Shown: positions 18,257-26,304 of the stretch, one piece after another
How the letters are laid out: every line of letters starts with the position of its first letter
Position numbering within the stretch: the stretch's first letter is position 1
Assembly: GCF_009725985.1 (NCBI RefSeq)
Contig: NZ_RCNR01000012.1
Coordinates: forward strand, 59,187-123,186
Direction of reading: 5' to 3'
Source of the DNA: Zobellia amurskyensis
Lineage (GTDB): Bacteria; Bacteroidota; Bacteroidia; Flavobacteriales; Flavobacteriaceae
Length of the DNA: 64,000 bases
Translations under genes and position numbers: made by a program
The notes under the pieces: generated by a model
What the model was told of the DNA's origin: nothing
What the model saw: only the letters and a program-made list of their open reading frames with translations
Database searches by the model: none

Positions 18257-20194
18257 CTATTCCACCACGATGAATTCCGATCGTCTGTTCATCTGATGTT
18301 GCTCCTTGGTACACGGCACACCGTTGCTACAATCGTTCGTCAGCTGGGTCTCGCCAAAGCCCTCAAAAGAGATACGCCCCTCGGGTATTCCTTGTTCCAC
18401 CAAGTAGGCCGCCGTAGACTTAGCCCTGCTTGTGGACAGTTGCATGTTATAACCGTCGTTCGCCCTTGAATCCGTGTGCGACCGGACCTGGACCTTTACG
18501 TTCGGGTACTCCCTGAGATAGGCCAATACCTTGTCGATACTGATACGGGCGTCCTCACGGATGAAGTGTTTATCGAAATCAAAGTATATCGGTTCGATGT
18601 TCAAATACTTCGCAAGGTCCGTTCCCACAGGTGCGGACTTGTCGCTCTGTGCCAATACCACCTCTATGCCCGTGGCGTCCTTGGCGTTCACCGTGGCGAA
18701 TATCTTGTCGCCCTCGTCGTAATCCGTTTTCGTGGCCACTACCCTGTAGTTTCCGTCCTCACAGTTCCCTTCCATGGCGAACGCGCCGTTGGCATCCGTT
18801 TCCGAACTGGCTACTAAATTTTTCTGCGTATCGTATACCTTGATGGACGCGTTGGCCAACAAGTCCCCCGTCTTCTTGTCCTTCACAACCCCGGTAATAT
18901 TGGTATGGCAGGTAAAGTCCAATGGTTCCTTTTCCAGAAAACCATAGATATCGTCATTGCCCAGTCCACCTTCACGGTTCGAGGCGAAGTATCCTTTCTT
19001 CGTCTCTTCGTTCACGATATACGAGAAGTCGTCCTCTTCCCCGTTCAACGGTCGTCCTACGTTAATGACCTTACCGCTATCGTTCTTCAGATCGGTCGCG
19101 AATACATCGAGACCCCCAAGACCGGGATGCCCGTCAGACGAGAAATATAATATGTCCGAACCCGTTACGAAGGGAAAGGTCTCCCTGGCCTCCGTATTGA
19201 TTTGTGGTCCCAAATTTTGTGGTGCCCCGAAAGTACCGTCCTTGTTGATCTCTACCGAAAAGATATCCGACTCCCCTGCCGTTCCCGGCATATCGGAGGC
19301 GAAATATAGTTTTGTCTCATCGTTGTTCAAGGTCGGGTGTGCCACCGAATAGCTGTCCCCGTTAAAGGGTAGCTCTACGATATTGCCCAATTCTTCATCT
19401 ATCAGGTCGGCCCTGTATATCTTTAGTCTGCTTATCCCCTCCTCGTCCCTGGAAAACTTTCCGTTGTCCGAATTGTTACGGGTAAAGTACATGGTCTGCC
19501 CGTCCTTGGTAAAGGCCGTGGAGGATTCATGGGTCTTCCTGTTCAGTTTCCTGTCCAGTTTTTCCAGTGACGTGAAATTGCCCTGGTCGTCGCCTTTGGC
19601 CCGGTACAGGTTCAGAAAGGCACCGTTGTTCCATCGGTGGATGTTCTTGGATATCCTTCCGCTGTCCCTTGCCGTGGAAAAGACCAGGTCCTTACCGTAG
19701 AAAGAGGGCGCGAAATCCGATACCTTGGAGTTCAGTGCCAGGTTCTTCAGTTCATACCTGCCCGAGCGTTCCTCGATCTGTTCCAGATAGTCCTCGTTAT
19801 TACCGAAGGCCAATGCCCGTTGGTCGTTGGACCTGGCCGTCTTGAACTTGTTCATCCATACGTCTGATGCCGTATACTTCTCAAGCGATTTTAACGTCTG
19901 GGCGTAGCGGTACATGTATTCGGGGTCGATATCCGTTATGCCCAACTGGAACAGTTGCCCGTACCAATTGGAGGCCTCCTGGTAGTTCGCGTTCAAATAG
20001 TTCGCGTTGCCCAAGTTCTTGAAAATCTCCTCTTCCGTATACCCGTCCTCCACCAGGTCCTCGTAGGACTGTATCGCAGAGGCATAGGAATAGTTCGTGA
20101 ACTTCGTATCCGCCTTTTTTATCTTTTTCCCCTGTGCCTGTGAGACCATCGCCATCAATGCCAGGCTGCAGAATATATATCTTGTTTTTTTCAT
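18257..20194 (-). CDS. OmpA-family protein with TPR and PD40 propeller
   Basis: A 645-residue cell-envelope protein. After a signal peptide (residues 1-22) come TPR-like helices (about 30-130), a PD40/WD40-like propeller (about 150-410, with repeats such as DNDETKLYFASDMPG and GSDILYFSSDGHPGLGG), a carboxypeptidase-regulatory-like domain (about 425-510) and a C-terminal OmpA domain (about 530-645, LREYPNVKVQVRSHTDSRA) that binds peptidoglycan. This is the domain order of PorE-like proteins of type IX secretion and of proteins encoded beside SprF. It follows the PorP/SprF-like gene by 18 bases. The codons are clearly richer in G and C than in neighbouring genes. Confidence 0.88.
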   Translation of the reverse strand: MKKTRYIFCSLALMAMVSQAQGKKIKKADTKFTNYSYASAIQSYEDLVEDGYTEEEIFKNLGNANYLNANYQEASNWYGQLFQLGITDIDPEYMYRYAQTLKSLEKYTASDVWMNKFKTARSNDQRALAFGNNEDYLEQIEERSGRYELKNLALNSKVSDFAPSFYGKDLVFSTARDSGRISKNIHRWNNGAFLNLYRAKGDDQGNFTSLEKLDRKLNRKTHESSTAFTKDGQTMYFTRNNSDNGKFSRDEEGISRLKIYRADLIDEELGNIVELPFNGDSYSVAHPTLNNDETKLYFASDMPGTAGESDIFSVEINKDGTFGAPQNLGPQINTEARETFPFVTGSDILYFSSDGHPGLGGLDVFATDLKNDSGKVINVGRPLNGEEDDFSYIVNEETKKGYFASNREGGLGNDDIYGFLEKEPLDFTCHTNITGVVKDKKTGDLLANASIKVYDTQKNLVASSETDANGAFAMEGNCEDGNYRVVATKTDYDEGDKIFATVNAKDATGIEVVLAQSDKSAPVGTDLAKYLNIEPIYFDFDKHFIREDARISIDKVLAYLREYPNVKVQVRSHTDSRANDGYNMQLSTSRAKSTAAYLVEQGIPEGRISFEGFGETQLTNDCSNGVPCTKEQHQMNRRSEFIVVE

Positions 20195-20212
20195 GTCTTG
20201 TCCGCTTGTAGG

Positions 20213-21145
20213 TTAAAAGAATCTTGGTGTAATTACACGTTTGTACCGGTTCAGGAACTCGTATCTCAGGAAGATCTCAAAGGAACCGTCATTGAACCTG
20301 CTGGCACCGAGCTCGGTAACCTCCCTGTCATAGGCCAGGCCGAGCATCAACTGGTCGTTCAGTTGAAAACCGAAAAGTGCGCTCACCGCCGCATCCCATC
20401 TATAGGCCAGCCCCAACGAGAACTTGTCGTTCATCAAAAAGTTGGCACTAAGGTCCACCTGCAGGGGCGCTCCCCTTACCAGCTTGACCAAGGCCGCGGG
20501 CTTGAACTTCAGCCTTTGATTCACATCGAAAACATAGCCCGTGATGAAATAAAAGTTCATCCGCTCCTCCGCCAAGAAGGAACTCGCGTTCGTATCGGAA
20601 CCATCAAAATGTTCCGTCTGCAAAAAGTTGGGAACCGATAATCCGGCATAAAAATGGTCCGTATGGTAGTACACCCCCGCTCCGATATTGGGCGAGAACT
20701 TGTTGTCTATATTGGGAAGGTTACTCTCCGCACCATAGTTCCTTAACTTAGAGAAATCTACGTTTAGAAGGTGACCGCCCGCTTTCAACCCGAAGGACAG
20801 TTTGCCCTCTCTAGAGGTATTCACCGTATAGGAGAACGCCGCATCCACGTACGTGTCCTGGTTCGTGCCGTTGCCGATCTCGTCGTTCACTATCGATAGG
20901 CCCAGACCAACCTTGTTCGAAACGGGTGTATGGAAATTGAGCGTCTGCGTCGTGGGCGCACCGTCAAGGCCGACCCACTGCGAACGGTGGAGCGCCGCGA
21001 TACTGAAAACCCCGCGGGAACCCGCATACGCCGGGTTCACAGATATGGTGTTGTACATGTACTGCGTGTACTGTGCGTCCTGTTGCCCACATACCGAGAC
21101 AAGGCCCGCGAATATGGAGAGGATTGTTGTTACTACTTTTTTCAT
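20213..21145 (-). CDS. PorP/SprF-family outer membrane protein
   Basis: A 310-residue predicted beta-barrel of the PorP/SprF family of type IX secretion. It begins with a signal peptide (to about residue 20) and the family start QDAQYTQYMYNTISVNPAYAGSRG, followed by SIAALHRSQWVGLDGAP, and ends in an aromatic-rich strand. SprF is needed for surface display of the giant adhesin SprB, whose gene normally lies directly upstream. Here no adhesin gene precedes it: the upstream 600 bases hold no long gene. Like its partner OmpA gene, it is GC-richer than its surroundings. It may serve an adhesin encoded elsewhere or be left over from a larger transferred unit. Confidence 0.88.
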   Translation of the reverse strand: MKKVVTTILSIFAGLVSVCGQQDAQYTQYMYNTISVNPAYAGSRGVFSIAALHRSQWVGLDGAPTTQTLNFHTPVSNKVGLGLSIVNDEIGNGTNQDTYVDAAFSYTVNTSREGKLSFGLKAGGHLLNVDFSKLRNYGAESNLPNIDNKFSPNIGAGVYYHTDHFYAGLSVPNFLQTEHFDGSDTNASSFLAEERMNFYFITGYVFDVNQRLKFKPAALVKLVRGAPLQVDLSANFLMNDKFSLGLAYRWDAAVSALFGFQLNDQLMLGLAYDREVTELGASRFNDGSFEIFLRYEFLNRYKRVITPRFF

Positions 21146-21770
21146 GGTTATTAAGTTTTTTGGAGGAATTTATCTGTTGATGTATATCTAGTCTAACTCG
21201 CTTAAGTTGTCTCCCTCATTCTAGTATTTGATTACATAGAATAGCACAGCTATCAACAGAGCGCATATTTTAATGAAAAAATTCATAACGTGGCGGTTAG
21301 TGTAAATATATAAGGTTTACTATTAAAGTAAGCCGAAGACTACATAAATAATGTTAATGTTAACAAATATACCTGCTAACAATTGTTCATTCCATTTATT
21401 GTTGTCTAATAGGGGAAGGCTGTATGGGAAACTCCATTTATTGTATATAAGACATCTAACGAACCGAGCACTTAATCGAAAAACCCTTCAAAAACAGCAC
21501 TTTCAAGAGCCTCTGTTTTTTTGTTGAATAAAGAATCAACTATAACGTTGTAATTGATTCTTCTATTTTGTTCTTTTTCACGTTGAAAAAGTATTTAAAA
21601 TGGTGTTTAAAAAGTAGCTCATCAAGTGTAAAACTCAACGCGAGACTAAAAATGAAAAAAAAACCTATTTGTAAGAATTTATCATTAAATAGCCAAACTT
21701 CTGTTCTACCCCTTATAAAATAATTTGATACATTTGATTTTCTTAGTCTCACCATTGTTTTACTACATTT
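21146..21770. other. gene-poor spacer between sprF-like gene and thiD
   Basis: This 625-base AT-rich stretch separates two divergently read units. AAAACAG (21491-21497) and CTGTTTT (21513-21519) form a small hairpin with T-rich flanks on both sides, which looks like a weak bidirectional terminator with no clear gene to serve. TACATTTG at 21729-21736 is an exact -7 box for thiD, 34 bases before its ATG. A 71-codon minus-strand frame (21755-21540) has one hydrophobic segment and ends before the hairpin, but its composition looks like chance AT-rich DNA. Nothing else was seen. Confidence 0.4.
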
Positions 21771-22571
21771 ATGAATTCAGCATACCATAGTGTTCTAACT
21801 ATAGCCGGAAGCGATTCTGGTGGTTGTGCCGGTATTCAAGCGGATATAAAAAGTATTAGTGCCAATGGTGCCTTTGCCGCTTCGGTTATTACTGCTACTA
21901 CCGCCCAAAACACCCGAGGCGTTTTTGATATTCACGCCATTCCGGTGTCGCACATACGCAAACAGTTGATCGTGGTTCTTGAGGATATTGAGTTCGGAGC
22001 TATAAAAATAGGTATGCTCCACTCTGCCGAAGTCATTGAAATGGTAAAAAAAACACTTAGGGAATACCCTGTAAAAAATATAGTTTTAGATCCTGTTATG
22101 GTTGCCACATCTGGGGATAGGCTTTTAAACAAAGCCGCTTTGAATAGTCTAAAATCTTTTTTGAGCGATGCTTACTTGATTACACCTAATATTCCTGAAG
22201 CAGAAATTCTCATCGATAAAAAAATCGATTTCAATAACATTGTTGATGCCGCTAAAGAAATTGGAAATACTTTTAAAACTTCGGTTTTATTAAAAGGAGG
22301 ACATTTAGAAGGTTCCGATCAAATGACCGACACTCTGTTTGTATATGAAATTCAAAAAACCGTGTTCGTTCATAATAAGCGTATACAAACAAAAAACACC
22401 CATGGTACAGGGTGTACGTTATCTTCTGCCATTGCCGCACAATTAAGTTTGGGACTCCACCTAGAAGAAGCGGTAAAAAAAGCCTGTTCCTATTTAAATA
22501 AAACCATTGTACAGGGCAAAGACAGAATTCTTGGTATGGGTAACGGTCCTGTAGAACATTTTCCTAAATAA
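21771..22571 (+). CDS. thiD: ThiD, hydroxymethylpyrimidine (phosphate) kinase
   Basis: A 266-residue ribokinase-fold enzyme that phosphorylates hydroxymethylpyrimidine and its monophosphate for ThiE. The motifs TIAGSDSGGCAGIQADIK at the N-terminus, VLDPVMVATSGDRLL, and NTHGTGCTLSSAIAA (with the catalytic aspartate position replaced by the usual GTGC anion hole) are standard. The length is normal. It is the missing step of the thi operon but lies about 4 kb away on the opposite strand, with its own -7 box and without a TPP riboswitch, so it is probably regulated separately. Confidence 0.94.
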   Translation: MNSAYHSVLTIAGSDSGGCAGIQADIKSISANGAFAASVITATTAQNTRGVFDIHAIPVSHIRKQLIVVLEDIEFGAIKIGMLHSAEVIEMVKKTLREYPVKNIVLDPVMVATSGDRLLNKAALNSLKSFLSDAYLITPNIPEAEILIDKKIDFNNIVDAAKEIGNTFKTSVLLKGGHLEGSDQMTDTLFVYEIQKTVFVHNKRIQTKNTHGTGCTLSSAIAAQLSLGLHLEEAVKKACSYLNKTIVQGKDRILGMGNGPVEHFPK

Positions 22572-22594
22572 AATTTATTATTTTTTTTCTACAC

Positions 22595-22614
22595 ATATCG
22601 ATAATTGTCGATAT
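22595..22614. promoter_or_regulatory. palindromic operator of the ArsR gene
   Basis: ATATCGA (22595-22601) and TCGATAT (22608-22614) are perfect inverted arms with a six-base spacer. The right end overlaps GATATTTG, a one-mismatch -7 box, and lies eight bases before the ATG at 22623. The position suggests self-repression by the small regulator that follows. Confidence 0.6.
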
Positions 22615-22622
22615 TTGCACCT

Positions 22623-22925
22623 ATGGATGTAAAAGAGGCGGTTGAAATAAGCAAATGTTTATCAAACAAAACCCGAATGCAGATAATGGAGTGGCTCAGG
22701 GAACCTGAAAAGAATTTTCCGCCACATGTAAGTATAGACCATTTTGATGATGGGGTCTGTGCTACATACATATTTGAGAAATCGAGATTATCGCAATCTA
22801 CTATTTCCAATTATTTAACAAGTATGGAAAAATGTGGATTATTGGTCATGACACGTCATGGAAAATGGTCGTATTTTAAGAGAAATGAAGCTATAATTAC
22901 AGAATTCGCAAAGTATTTACTATAA
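22623..22925 (+). CDS. ArsR-family repressor
   Basis: A 100-residue winged-helix protein. The start of the fold (AVEISKCLSNKTRMQIMEWL) and the recognition region (EKSRLSQSTISNYLTSMEKCGLLVMTRHGKWSYFKRN) match ArsR-type regulators. I see no metal-binding cysteine pair of the ELCVC type; single cysteines sit in different places, so the inducer need not be a metal. The ATG at 22623 is preferred over an upstream TTG frame at 22605, which would run through the operator palindrome. It begins a likely three-gene unit with the membrane protein and the SDR that follow. Confidence 0.82.
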   Translation: MDVKEAVEISKCLSNKTRMQIMEWLREPEKNFPPHVSIDHFDDGVCATYIFEKSRLSQSTISNYLTSMEKCGLLVMTRHGKWSYFKRNEAIITEFAKYLL

Positions 22926-22970
22926 AATTTTAACCTATCAAATCGACATATATAGATATTACTATTTAAA

Positions 22971-23240
22971 ATGAAACTATTAATTGATGTTTTCGGATGG
23001 CTGGGCTCGGGGCTCATCATCTTGGCCTATGCCATCACAATGATGGAAAACAAAAAGTATTTAGGCTACAGTAAGTACTTAAACCTGCTTGGTGGATTAT
23101 TAATTGCGACAAACTGTTATTACTACAGCGCCATTCCCCCATTTGTATCTAATATGTTGTGGAGTATTATTGCTACCCTAACCATTTACAAAACCAGAAG
23201 AAAAGGACCAAAACAGAATAACAGAAAACGTTTGACCTAA
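22971..23240 (+). CDS. small membrane protein, CBU_0592-like
   Basis: An 89-residue protein with three predicted membrane helices (residues about 4-24, 36-52 and 55-73) and a basic tail. The pattern FGWLGSGLIILAYAI, YLNLLGGLLIATNCYYYSAIPPFVSNMLWSIIA fits the CBU_0592-like membrane domain, a family of unknown function. It lies 45 bases after the ArsR-type repressor and 11 bases before the SDR, and the three may be co-transcribed. Confidence 0.7.
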   Translation: MKLLIDVFGWLGSGLIILAYAITMMENKKYLGYSKYLNLLGGLLIATNCYYYSAIPPFVSNMLWSIIATLTIYKTRRKGPKQNNRKRLT

Positions 23241-23251
23241 ATTAAAGAACT

Positions 23252-23854
23252 ATGAAAATCTTAATCATTGGAGGGCACGGAACTATAGGAACAAAAGTAG
23301 CTGCTCATTTTTCTCAAGAAAATGAAGTACTAATTGCCGGGAGAACAACTGGTGATTTTCTTGTGGATATCAAAAACAGTTCCTCTATATCTAAAATGTT
23401 TGAGCAAGCAGGGCTATTTGATGCTATTATCTGTATTGCCGGTGAAGCCAAGTGGGATAATTTTGATGACCTTACTGAAGACGATTTTCATATTGGGCTA
23501 AACAGTAAGTTAATGGGGCAAGTAAACCTTGTTCGTATAGGGCAAAAATTTCTTAACCCAAAAGGTTCCATTACCCTTTCTACAGGTATTTTGGCAGATG
23601 ACCCAGTAGTTATGACCACTAGTGCCGCCATGGTAAATGGAGCCCTACATAGTTTTGTACAGGCTGTAGCCTTAGAGATAGAAAATAGTATTAGGGTCAA
23701 CGTTGTTTCTTCAGGAATGGTAGAGGATGCCTATGAAAAATACAAAAATTATTTTCCTGGACACAACCCTATTCCCATGAAAAAAGTGATTAATGGATAC
23801 GTTCGTAGTGTGAACGGAAAAGGCAATGGCGAGGTCATACGTATCTACAATTAA
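23252..23854 (+). CDS. atypical short-chain dehydrogenase
   Basis: A 200-residue SDR-fold protein. The cofactor site GGHGTIGTKVAAHF and a short NAGR-like segment (IAGEAKW) are present, and LSTGIL carries the usual serine position. Where the family has Tyr-x3-Lys, this protein reads SAAMVNGALHSF, so both Tyr and Lys are missing. The C-terminus RVNVVSSGMV ... FPGHNPIPMKKVINGYVRSV matches a known branch of short SDRs that shares this loss. The reaction is unknown. It is the last gene of the ArsR unit. Confidence 0.75.
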   Translation: MKILIIGGHGTIGTKVAAHFSQENEVLIAGRTTGDFLVDIKNSSSISKMFEQAGLFDAIICIAGEAKWDNFDDLTEDDFHIGLNSKLMGQVNLVRIGQKFLNPKGSITLSTGILADDPVVMTTSAAMVNGALHSFVQAVALEIENSIRVNVVSSGMVEDAYEKYKNYFPGHNPIPMKKVINGYVRSVNGKGNGEVIRIYN

Positions 23855-23899
23855 AACACCTTCTTTTTAACAGAATTTTCATCATTTGGTCAGTACTGA

Positions 23900-23913
23900 G
23901 GCATAATTATGCC
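23900..23913. promoter_or_regulatory. 14-base perfect palindrome before the PUL
   Basis: GGCATAATTATGCC is its own reverse complement. It lies 104 bases before the DUF1080 start, in the spacer that opens the polysaccharide locus, and may be a regulator site. Confidence 0.35.
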
Positions 23914-23951
23914 GAAATTGGTCTAGAATGAACATATGTGGTAGTTTAAAA

Positions 23952-23978
23952 AATGTCCGTTGCCTATCAACGGACATT
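23952..23978. terminator. perfect 11-bp hairpin
   Basis: AATGTCCGTTG (23952-23962) pairs without mismatch to CAACGGACATT (23968-23978) over a five-base loop. It may end the transcript of the SDR gene, but its T-run is weak (AATTTAAGAATTT), and it sits only 39 bases before the DUF1080 start, so a role in the leader of that gene is also possible. Confidence 0.5.
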
Positions 23979-24017
23979 AATTTAAGAATTTGCCCCTATG
24001 TTATTATACTAAACCAA

Positions 24018-24752
24018 ATGAAAATCAAAATCACTTCAATTATAACATTGGCGCTCTTCTTAAGTGCCCTGTTATCTCTTTCTGCTCAAGAATCAATAGT
24101 AGAATGGACCAACCCATTTCCAAAAGATGAACTTGGTACCAGTTACACCATCACTCCAAATGAGCTGCCCGACAATCAGAAATTATTTGAAATTAAAAAG
24201 AATAAAATAGAGATCCTCTATACTTGGAAAGGAGACGAAGCTCCCTTTGGAATGATTACCACAACCAAAGAATACAGTCATTTTAACCTAGAACTTGAAT
24301 ATAAGTGGGGAGAACGCAAATTTGCCCCTCGCCTAGAAGCCAAACGGGATGCTGGTATCGTTTTTCATATTAAAGGAGAAAAAGTTGTCTGGCCCACATG
24401 CCTAGAATGCCAAATTCAAGAAGGTGACACGGGTGACCTATGGGTCATAAAAGGCCCAAAAGTCAGTTGGTTTCAAAAAGATGGTTCTGAAAAATTATTG
24501 GATTCCAGTGGCAAAAAAACATATATAGAAGGCGACAAATACGGCAATCATGAAGTTGATGGTTGGAACAAAGTACGCGTAGAAGTTAGAGGTTCAGAAA
24601 GTGCCAAGTTCTTTGAAAACGGGCAATTGGTAAATGAACTGAAGAACTTCTTAAATGCGGATGATACTCCTTTAGAAAAAGGGAACATTGCCCTGCAGGC
24701 GGAAGGCTCTGAAATTATCTACAGGAATATCAAAATTCAAGAATTAAAATAA
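24018..24752 (+). CDS. DUF1080 protein, possible 3-keto-disaccharide hydrolase
   Basis: A 244-residue exported protein with signal peptide (residues 1-23, ending SLSAQ). The mature part is a jelly-roll of the DUF1080 type (GH16/concanavalin-like): GMITTTKEYSHFNLELEYKWGE, DAGIVFHIKG, WPTCLECQIQEGDTGDLW and the end GNIALQAEGSEIIYRNIKIQEL. Some DUF1080 proteins act on 3-keto sugars, others are thought to bind glycans. The start at 24018 is chosen because the signal peptide begins there; a longer frame to 23928 would run through the hairpin. It opens a four-gene unit with GH29 and two sulfatases, 21 bases before the next gene. Confidence 0.78.
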   Translation: MKIKITSIITLALFLSALLSLSAQESIVEWTNPFPKDELGTSYTITPNELPDNQKLFEIKKNKIEILYTWKGDEAPFGMITTTKEYSHFNLELEYKWGERKFAPRLEAKRDAGIVFHIKGEKVVWPTCLECQIQEGDTGDLWVIKGPKVSWFQKDGSEKLLDSSGKKTYIEGDKYGNHEVDGWNKVRVEVRGSESAKFFENGQLVNELKNFLNADDTPLEKGNIALQAEGSEIIYRNIKIQELK

Positions 24753-24773
24753 GCACAAGCATACTCTATTTAA

Positions 24774-26285
24774 ATGAAAAACAAGATTGCCCTTCTTTTA
24801 GTATTGGGCCTTATGGCTGTATCCTACGCTCAAGAAAAATTTGAACCAGAATGGGAAAACCTCAACCAGCATAAAGCTGCCCCAGAATGGTTTGCAGATG
24901 CCAAGTTAGGCGTCTATTTTCACTGGGGCGTCTATAATGTTCCTGCCAATGGAAATGAATGGTACGGCCGTTTTATGTATGAAAACGACCGGGTAAAAAG
25001 CTGGGGCAAAGATGTCTATGACTACCATACCAAAACCTACGGGAGAGATGTAGATTATCATGATTTTATACCCCAATGGAAAGCCGAAAAATTCTCAGCA
25101 AAACGTTGGGTAGATATGTTTGAAAACATGGGTGCCAAATTCATAGGAACTATTGCAGAGCATCATGACGGATTTTCGCTTTGGAAAAGTAAAGTCAATC
25201 CTTGGAATTCCTTTGACAAAGGACCTAAAATTGATGTGGTAAAACAAATTGGTGACGAAGTAAAGAAGCGCAACTTAAAATTCATGACTACTTTTCATCA
25301 CGGATTTCACATGCATTTTTATCCTAAAAAAGAGAATAGTTTTCTTCGTCCTGTAAGCATGCATGCAGTAACTTATGATAACCCAGAAGTTCCTCAGGAA
25401 GATGAGTACCGTATTCTTTACGGAAATACCACGTATGAAGAAGAATGTGATATATGGTTAGGAAAACTAAATGAAGTAATCAACACCTATTCTCCTGATT
25501 ATATTTGGATGGATTTTGCCCAAGGGTATATTCAAGAAGATTATCGCAAACAATTTTTGGCCAACTATTTCAACAAAGCACAAGAGCAGAATAAAGAGGT
25601 GGTGGTTAATACCAAAGGGTCATTTTTTCCAACGGATTTAGCTGTGGTGAATTTAGAAAGAGCTACGGTAAAAGATATTGCCCCAGAAGTTTGGGTAACG
25701 GATTTTCAATTGGGTAGCTCATGGGGCTATAATAAAGATAAACGTACTGCTTTAGACCCTAAAAAAGCCATTCGGATTTTGGCCGAAGTGGTGAGTAAAA
25801 ACGGAGTTATGATTTTAGCCGCTGCCCCAATGGCAGAAGGTATTATTCCAGAAGAACAAGCCAAAGCAATGGAAGGCATTGGAGCTTGGCTACAATTGTA
25901 CGGCGAGAGTATTTACAAAACACGTCCATTTGTAGAGTATGGCCAAGGACCAACCGAATTGAAACGAAATCCAGAAGACCAGTGGAATGATTATGGAGCT
26001 ATAAAAGCTGGTTTATACAACTTGAATTCAGCTGATATTCGCTACACCAAAAAGGATAAAACTGTTTACGCCATTCAATTGGGTTGGCCGGGTGAAAATA
26101 CAGAAACGGTGCTGACGGCCTTTACTAACAAAGCCAAGGATATGGAAATTAAATCGGTTTCTGTATTGGGCAGCAAACAAAAAATAAAATGGAAAAAAAC
26201 AGCGGAGGGGCTTTTAGTAACCGCGCCAAAGAAAATGCCGGCAGAGGCCGAAGCTGCATTGGTCTACAAAATAACTTTAAAATAA
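24774..26285 (+). CDS. GH29 alpha-L-fucosidase/alpha-L-galactosidase
   Basis: A 503-residue exported enzyme (signal peptide to about residue 19) of family GH29. Typical are WFADAKLGVYFHWGVYNVPA, GAKFIGTIAEHHDGFSLW and PDYIWMDFAQ, where Asp247 is the nucleophile position. The C-terminal 90 residues form a small beta-sandwich. GH29 enzymes remove alpha-L-fucose; in loci for red-algal galactans, members acting on alpha-L-galactose are known, which fits the other genes of this locus. A general acid cannot be placed safely from sequence alone. It lies between the DUF1080 gene and a sulfatase. Confidence 0.88.
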   Translation: MKNKIALLLVLGLMAVSYAQEKFEPEWENLNQHKAAPEWFADAKLGVYFHWGVYNVPANGNEWYGRFMYENDRVKSWGKDVYDYHTKTYGRDVDYHDFIPQWKAEKFSAKRWVDMFENMGAKFIGTIAEHHDGFSLWKSKVNPWNSFDKGPKIDVVKQIGDEVKKRNLKFMTTFHHGFHMHFYPKKENSFLRPVSMHAVTYDNPEVPQEDEYRILYGNTTYEEECDIWLGKLNEVINTYSPDYIWMDFAQGYIQEDYRKQFLANYFNKAQEQNKEVVVNTKGSFFPTDLAVVNLERATVKDIAPEVWVTDFQLGSSWGYNKDKRTALDPKKAIRILAEVVSKNGVMILAAAPMAEGIIPEEQAKAMEGIGAWLQLYGESIYKTRPFVEYGQGPTELKRNPEDQWNDYGAIKAGLYNLNSADIRYTKKDKTVYAIQLGWPGENTETVLTAFTNKAKDMEIKSVSVLGSKQKIKWKKTAEGLLVTAPKKMPAEAEAALVYKITLK

Positions 26286-26304
26286 TAAGAACACAGATAT
26301 CATT

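Noticed and set aside
21540..21755. 71-codon minus-strand frame ending before a hairpin
   Set aside because: The protein is a run of AT-rich codons with one hydrophobic patch, no family pattern, and its start lies only 16 bases from the thiD ATG. Reported only inside the spacer description.
21146..21770. TPP riboswitch before thiD
   Set aside because: No CTGAGA or CCTTTGAACCTGA core is present in the leader on the plus strand.
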